A stretch of 64,000 bases of DNA, taken from NCBI GenBank assembly GCA_048267165.1, contig JBLWYD010000012.1:1-64000 (forward strand). Reading direction: 5' to 3'. Each line of letters opens with the position of its first letter. The stretch's first letter is position 1. The stretch comes from PGYR01 sp048267165. Lineage in GTDB: Bacteria > Bacteroidota > Ignavibacteria > Kapaibacteriales > UBA2268. Positions 61,195 through 64,000 of this stretch are shown here, in pieces. Position numbers and translations under genes: made by a program. Below the pieces are notes generated by a model. That model worked only from the letters and a program-made list of their open reading frames with translations, did no database searches and had not been told where the DNA came from.

Positions 61195-64000
61195 TTACCA
61201 GCTACCACCAAACTTCAATTTCCCTTCCCAATGAATTTGATTCTCATCAGTTTTCACTGTTTCGGGTGAATTTACATAAGTAAAGTTAAGCAAGATATTC
61301 AGCCAATCTTCTTCTGATAGATTAAAAAAGGCATCGAGTGGTATCTCTACTTCTAGTCTAGAACCACTGATATCATTAACATTACCACCGAATGACCAAC
61401 GAGCACCACCGACTATATCACCACCGATTTTTACCCGCGCATCTTCGAAGTTTTCATCGAAATCTATCTGGGCACTAAGTCCTAATTTCCCTAACTCTTG
61501 CGCTATTTGCCGAGTGATAATATCTGAAGCAATAGTACTTTGTAGATTAATCTCTTGTCCACTCCCATTACTAGTACTAGTTTGGTCAGAAGTTCTTCCA
61601 GTCAAAAGTAGTGAAATAATATCTGAAAGTTTCTTTTCTTTATCACCAATACCAGTTTCACCACCAACTTCATATTCGAAACGAAGGTCTGGATTCTCCT
61701 TAGTGCCAGTAACAAATATCTCAACTTTATACTTTTTATAATCAGCAGTAGTCCCTTCATAAGTTGCAGTCAAATCAAGTGTCGGGTTAGATATATTTCC
61801 CGTAGGAAAGTTTATATCTCCACCAATGTCGAACGTTTTGAAGAATGAAAGCTTACTACCTTCTTTAAGGATTATACGCCCATACAGCTTAGCTTCTTTG
61901 CTGTTTCTATTTTTTACATATCGAATATTACGTAGATTCGTAGGTGTTCCAACAATAACACTTGTACTTAAGAATTGGTTGATTTGCATATCAATAAGAG
62001 TACGTCCTCTGAACTCTACGTCCAAATCCATATTCAACAAATCAAATAAGCTCTCTGATACTTCCTGAGCCTTCTTAGTTTTCTTTACTTTTACGCTATC
62101 TTCTCTACCATAGGTAGCTGTTACCAAATCACCAGTTCTAGTATATATGAACTTGGAGCGAACGAGTTGAATCTCTTCTTCATCAGGCATTTTCAAATCA
62201 GCTGATTCGATTGCCACATAACCATCTAGATTTGGCTTTTCGAAACTACCGTAAAAACGCAGTGAGTCCTTTTCAGTTGAAATAATTAGTCTTCCGAATA
62301 AATCACTTTTTGCTTTCTGAGTCTCATCGTGCATAACCAAGAATCTCTTAGTTTTCATTCCAATATCAAGGCCGGCTATATTCATTTCTTCTAATGTAAT
62401 ATTACCAGTTACATCTGCTACACCTCCACTTAGGTCATCAGGTAAGTTGTATAGCTTCACATCTTCTAGGAATACTTTATTTTCTTTGAGTATCAACCCG
62501 CCTTTCGCTCTGTAGCCAACATTAGTAGCATCAACAAGGAAAGAAGCATTATCAAATCTTACAATACCATTGAAATTTAGACCATCAGGTAAAAGTCCAC
62601 CCACCAATAGCTTCCCTTTACCAATTCCTTTCAGATAGCTTATGGAAGGTACAAATGGACTGATAATAGATAAAGGTAGTGAATCTATCACGAACGACAT
62701 ATCGGCTTGTTTAGTAGTAGAAAATCGATTCTCAACTTCCGTCAACGACAAATCGATAGGGAAAGAGTTAATTTCACCCTTTACTAAATCAGGCATATTT
62801 GATTTATCAGAATAATGATTGATTACTAAACCACCTTTTATTTGCTTGTCAGCATATTCCAAGTCTGCATTTATATCCCCCACCATCTGCTCATTGACAC
62901 TTATATCATTAGAACGAACGAAAAACTTCATTTTAGGATTATCAACATCGCCATTCAAAACGACATTCATCGAATCTACTTTTCCGTTTAACTGGTCGAA
63001 TGCTTTTCTCTTTTGTCTAGGAATAAATGATTTGATTGCTTGAATATCTAGATTATTCAAGGTTAGATTGAAATTGTTGAATCGATTATTATCAGCATTG
63101 TACTCACCACCTAGATTGATTCTCTCTTTAGTATTGGGGTTAGTTAACTCCATAGAATTAATAGTAAACCCACCATCTACAAATTTGGCATCTATAGGTT
63201 CACTCAGAGATAAGTTATATTCATTTTCATAGGACAAATCTAGTCGTGAAAATCCTAGTTGAATACCACCCGGAATAATAGTAGTATTACCATCGAATGC
63301 AATATCTATTTGATTATTGAAATCTGTCTGCCCTGTAAATTTGAATTCCTTCCCATCATATTCCAGATTAATAGCAGGGTAATTCAAAGTATTTTCATTA
63401 ATAGAAATTTTCTCATTTGCTTTAGCTTTCAAATTGAAATCAGAGAACACTGCAGAAGAATCCACTAGCTTCATATAGAGTCCACCTTCGGCAGACAAAC
63501 CACGAGAGGTTACAGTCTGTTTACCAGAATTATAATACAAATCTTCTATTTTCAGATTATTTATATATAAGGAACTTTCATTATCTTTTGCAAAAATATG
63601 GAAGTTTAACTCGGTGTTCATACGTAAGTTGACACCGTCCATAAAAGCAGTTAAGAATGAGAAATCAGAAATATTGATTTTCAAATTAGCATCGATTGGG
63701 TCAAAAGAACCCATCTTTTCTACTTCCATTAGCACTAGCTTATTAACTAGCTCTTGATCGCTAGGGATTAGTTTATTCACCTCTTGTGCTATAAAATTAT
63801 AGAGAGATGAACTCTGGTTTTGAAGCGAAGTCAGAGTATTTTCGAAGTTATAGTTACCTTGAAGTAATATACTACCGAAGTCAGAATCGAATTCGATTTT
63901 CCTATCTTCATTACTGAATTTATCGACTTTCAGTTTGAAACCAAATGGAAAGAAAGCTCTATCATCGAATACTATATCCCTAATATCGGTATCGAATTCA
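61195..64000 (-). CDS. TamB-like translocation/assembly module protein (5' end outside window)
   Basis: The C-terminal 935 or so residues of a large AsmA/TamB-type protein; the frame remains open to the window edge, so the GTG at 63780 is internal. It consists of long runs of beta-strands typical of the hydrophobic-groove beta-helix that bridges inner and outer membranes, and ends in the DUF490 domain (residues with RSKFIYTRTGDLVTATYG, LDLTATYEGTTADYKKYKVE, GSGQEINLQSTIASDIITRQ, then FGGNVNDISGSRLEVEIPL). TamB helps insert outer-membrane proteins or move lipids. No tamA is visible. It converges on rsmH. Confidence 0.87.
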   Translation of the reverse strand, partial: EFDTDIRDIVFDDRAFFPFGFKLKVDKFSNEDRKIEFDSDFGSILLQGNYNFENTLTSLQNQSSSLYNFIAQEVNKLIPSDQELVNKLVLMEVEKMGSFDPIDANLKINISDFSFLTAFMDGVNLRMNTELNFHIFAKDNESSLYINNLKIEDLYYNSGKQTVTSRGLSAEGGLYMKLVDSSAVFSDFNLKAKANEKISINENTLNYPAINLEYDGKEFKFTGQTDFNNQIDIAFDGNTTIIPGGIQLGFSRLDLSYENEYNLSLSEPIDAKFVDGGFTINSMELTNPNTKERINLGGEYNADNNRFNNFNLTLNNLDIQAIKSFIPRQKRKAFDQLNGKVDSMNVVLNGDVDNPKMKFFVRSNDISVNEQMVGDINADLEYADKQIKGGLVINHYSDKSNMPDLVKGEINSFPIDLSLTEVENRFSTTKQADMSFVIDSLPLSIISPFVPSISYLKGIGKGKLLVGGLLPDGLNFNGIVRFDNASFLVDATNVGYRAKGGLILKENKVFLEDVKLYNLPDDLSGGVADVTGNITLEEMNIAGLDIGMKTKRFLVMHDETQKAKSDLFGRLIISTEKDSLRFYGSFEKPNLDGYVAIESADLKMPDEEEIQLVRSKFIYTRTGDLVTATYGREDSVKVKKTKKAQEVSESLFDLLNMDLDVEFRGRTLIDMQINQFLSTSVIVGTPTNLRNIRYVKNRNSKEAKLYGRIILKEGSKLSFFKTFDIGGDINFPTGNISNPTLDLTATYEGTTADYKKYKVEIFVTGTKENPDLRFEYEVGGETGIGDKEKKLSDIISLLLTGRTSDQTSTSNGSGQEINLQSTIASDIITRQIAQELGKLGLSAQIDFDENFEDARVKIGGDIVGGARWSFGGNVNDISGSRLEVEIPLDAFFNLSEEDWLNILLNFTYVNSPETVKTDENQIHWEGKLKFGGSW

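Noticed and set aside
63780..63780. GTG as start codon of the TamB-like gene
   Set aside because: The frame continues without a stop to the window edge with TamB-like sequence, so the gene is 5'-truncated by the window.

Overview
The window looks like chromosomal DNA from an AT-rich, Gram-negative member of the FCB group (Bacteroidota or a close relative such as Kapabacteria/Ignavibacteria). The evidence is a C-terminal type IX secretion (T9SS) sorting-domain protein, many SusD-era style lipoproteins with a Cys-Ser-Asp-Asp N-terminus, DUF4856 lipoproteins, SusC-like carboxypeptidase-regulatory-domain receptors, and several promoters with the Bacteroidota TTTG-N19/20-TAnnTTTG architecture. No phage, transposase, integrase, CRISPR array or rRNA was found; there is one tRNA (tRNA-Glu, TTC).

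Layout. 0.1-5.7 kb: a small membrane protein, a YifB/ComM-type AAA ATPase, a glycerophosphodiester phosphodiesterase and a secreted PD40-PA-M28-PDZ peptidase. 5.9-13.1 kb: a probable metal (iron) uptake cluster of two tandem DUF4856 lipoproteins, an imelysin-like lipoprotein, an HTTM membrane protein and a FecA-like TonB receptor; the last four genes overlap by 4-14 nt. 13.3-18.2 kb: two tandem outer-membrane beta-barrel paralogues, duplicated together with their leaders. 18.2-25.0 kb: methyltransferase, an unlisted 55-residue membrane protein overlapping apt, a GyrI-like protein, a DUF2339/DUF3999-like membrane operon and a pentapeptide-repeat protein. 25.0-30.8 kb: a hairpin-rich repeat zone, a PAP2 phosphatase with a beta-propeller partner, and a large vWA/T9SS cargo protein. 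30.8-36.3 kb: class I aldolase FbaB, a MATE transporter, an outer-membrane protein, tRNA-Glu, and a GT-C-like membrane protein.

36.4-39.5 kb is a sulfur module: a Cys-rich ArsR-family regulator flanked by two copies of one operator-like sequence, a TSUP (TauE/SafE) permease, a CstB-like persulfide dioxygenase-rhodanese and a single-domain rhodanese. Together they probably sense, oxidise and export reactive sulfur. 39.7-45.9 kb is a complete tripartite RND efflux cassette with a small leaderless-looking first gene; a nearly identical structured repeat of about 70 bp lies just before and just after it.

46.0-64.0 kb: VOC protein, mtaB, a repeat-rich zone bounded by an inverted 30-bp repeat pair, a SlyD-like FKBP with a degenerate pyrophosphatase-like lipoprotein, alpha/beta hydrolase, GNAT, tandem small lipoproteins, a group II PLP decarboxylase, mazG, an enoyl-ACP-reductase-type SDR, then mraZ-rsmH preceded by an MraZ-box array. 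The dcw cluster is cut off directly after rsmH by a convergent, window-truncated TamB-like gene.

The most interesting points are the repeat-bracketed efflux cassette, the self-contained persulfide regulon with paired inverted operators, the co-varying inverted repeat in the duplicated receptor leaders, the pyrophosphatase-like pseudoenzyme lipoprotein, and the gene at 26.1-27.3 kb that has an intact signal peptide but no normal start codon. All functions are read from motifs and context; no database search was run.
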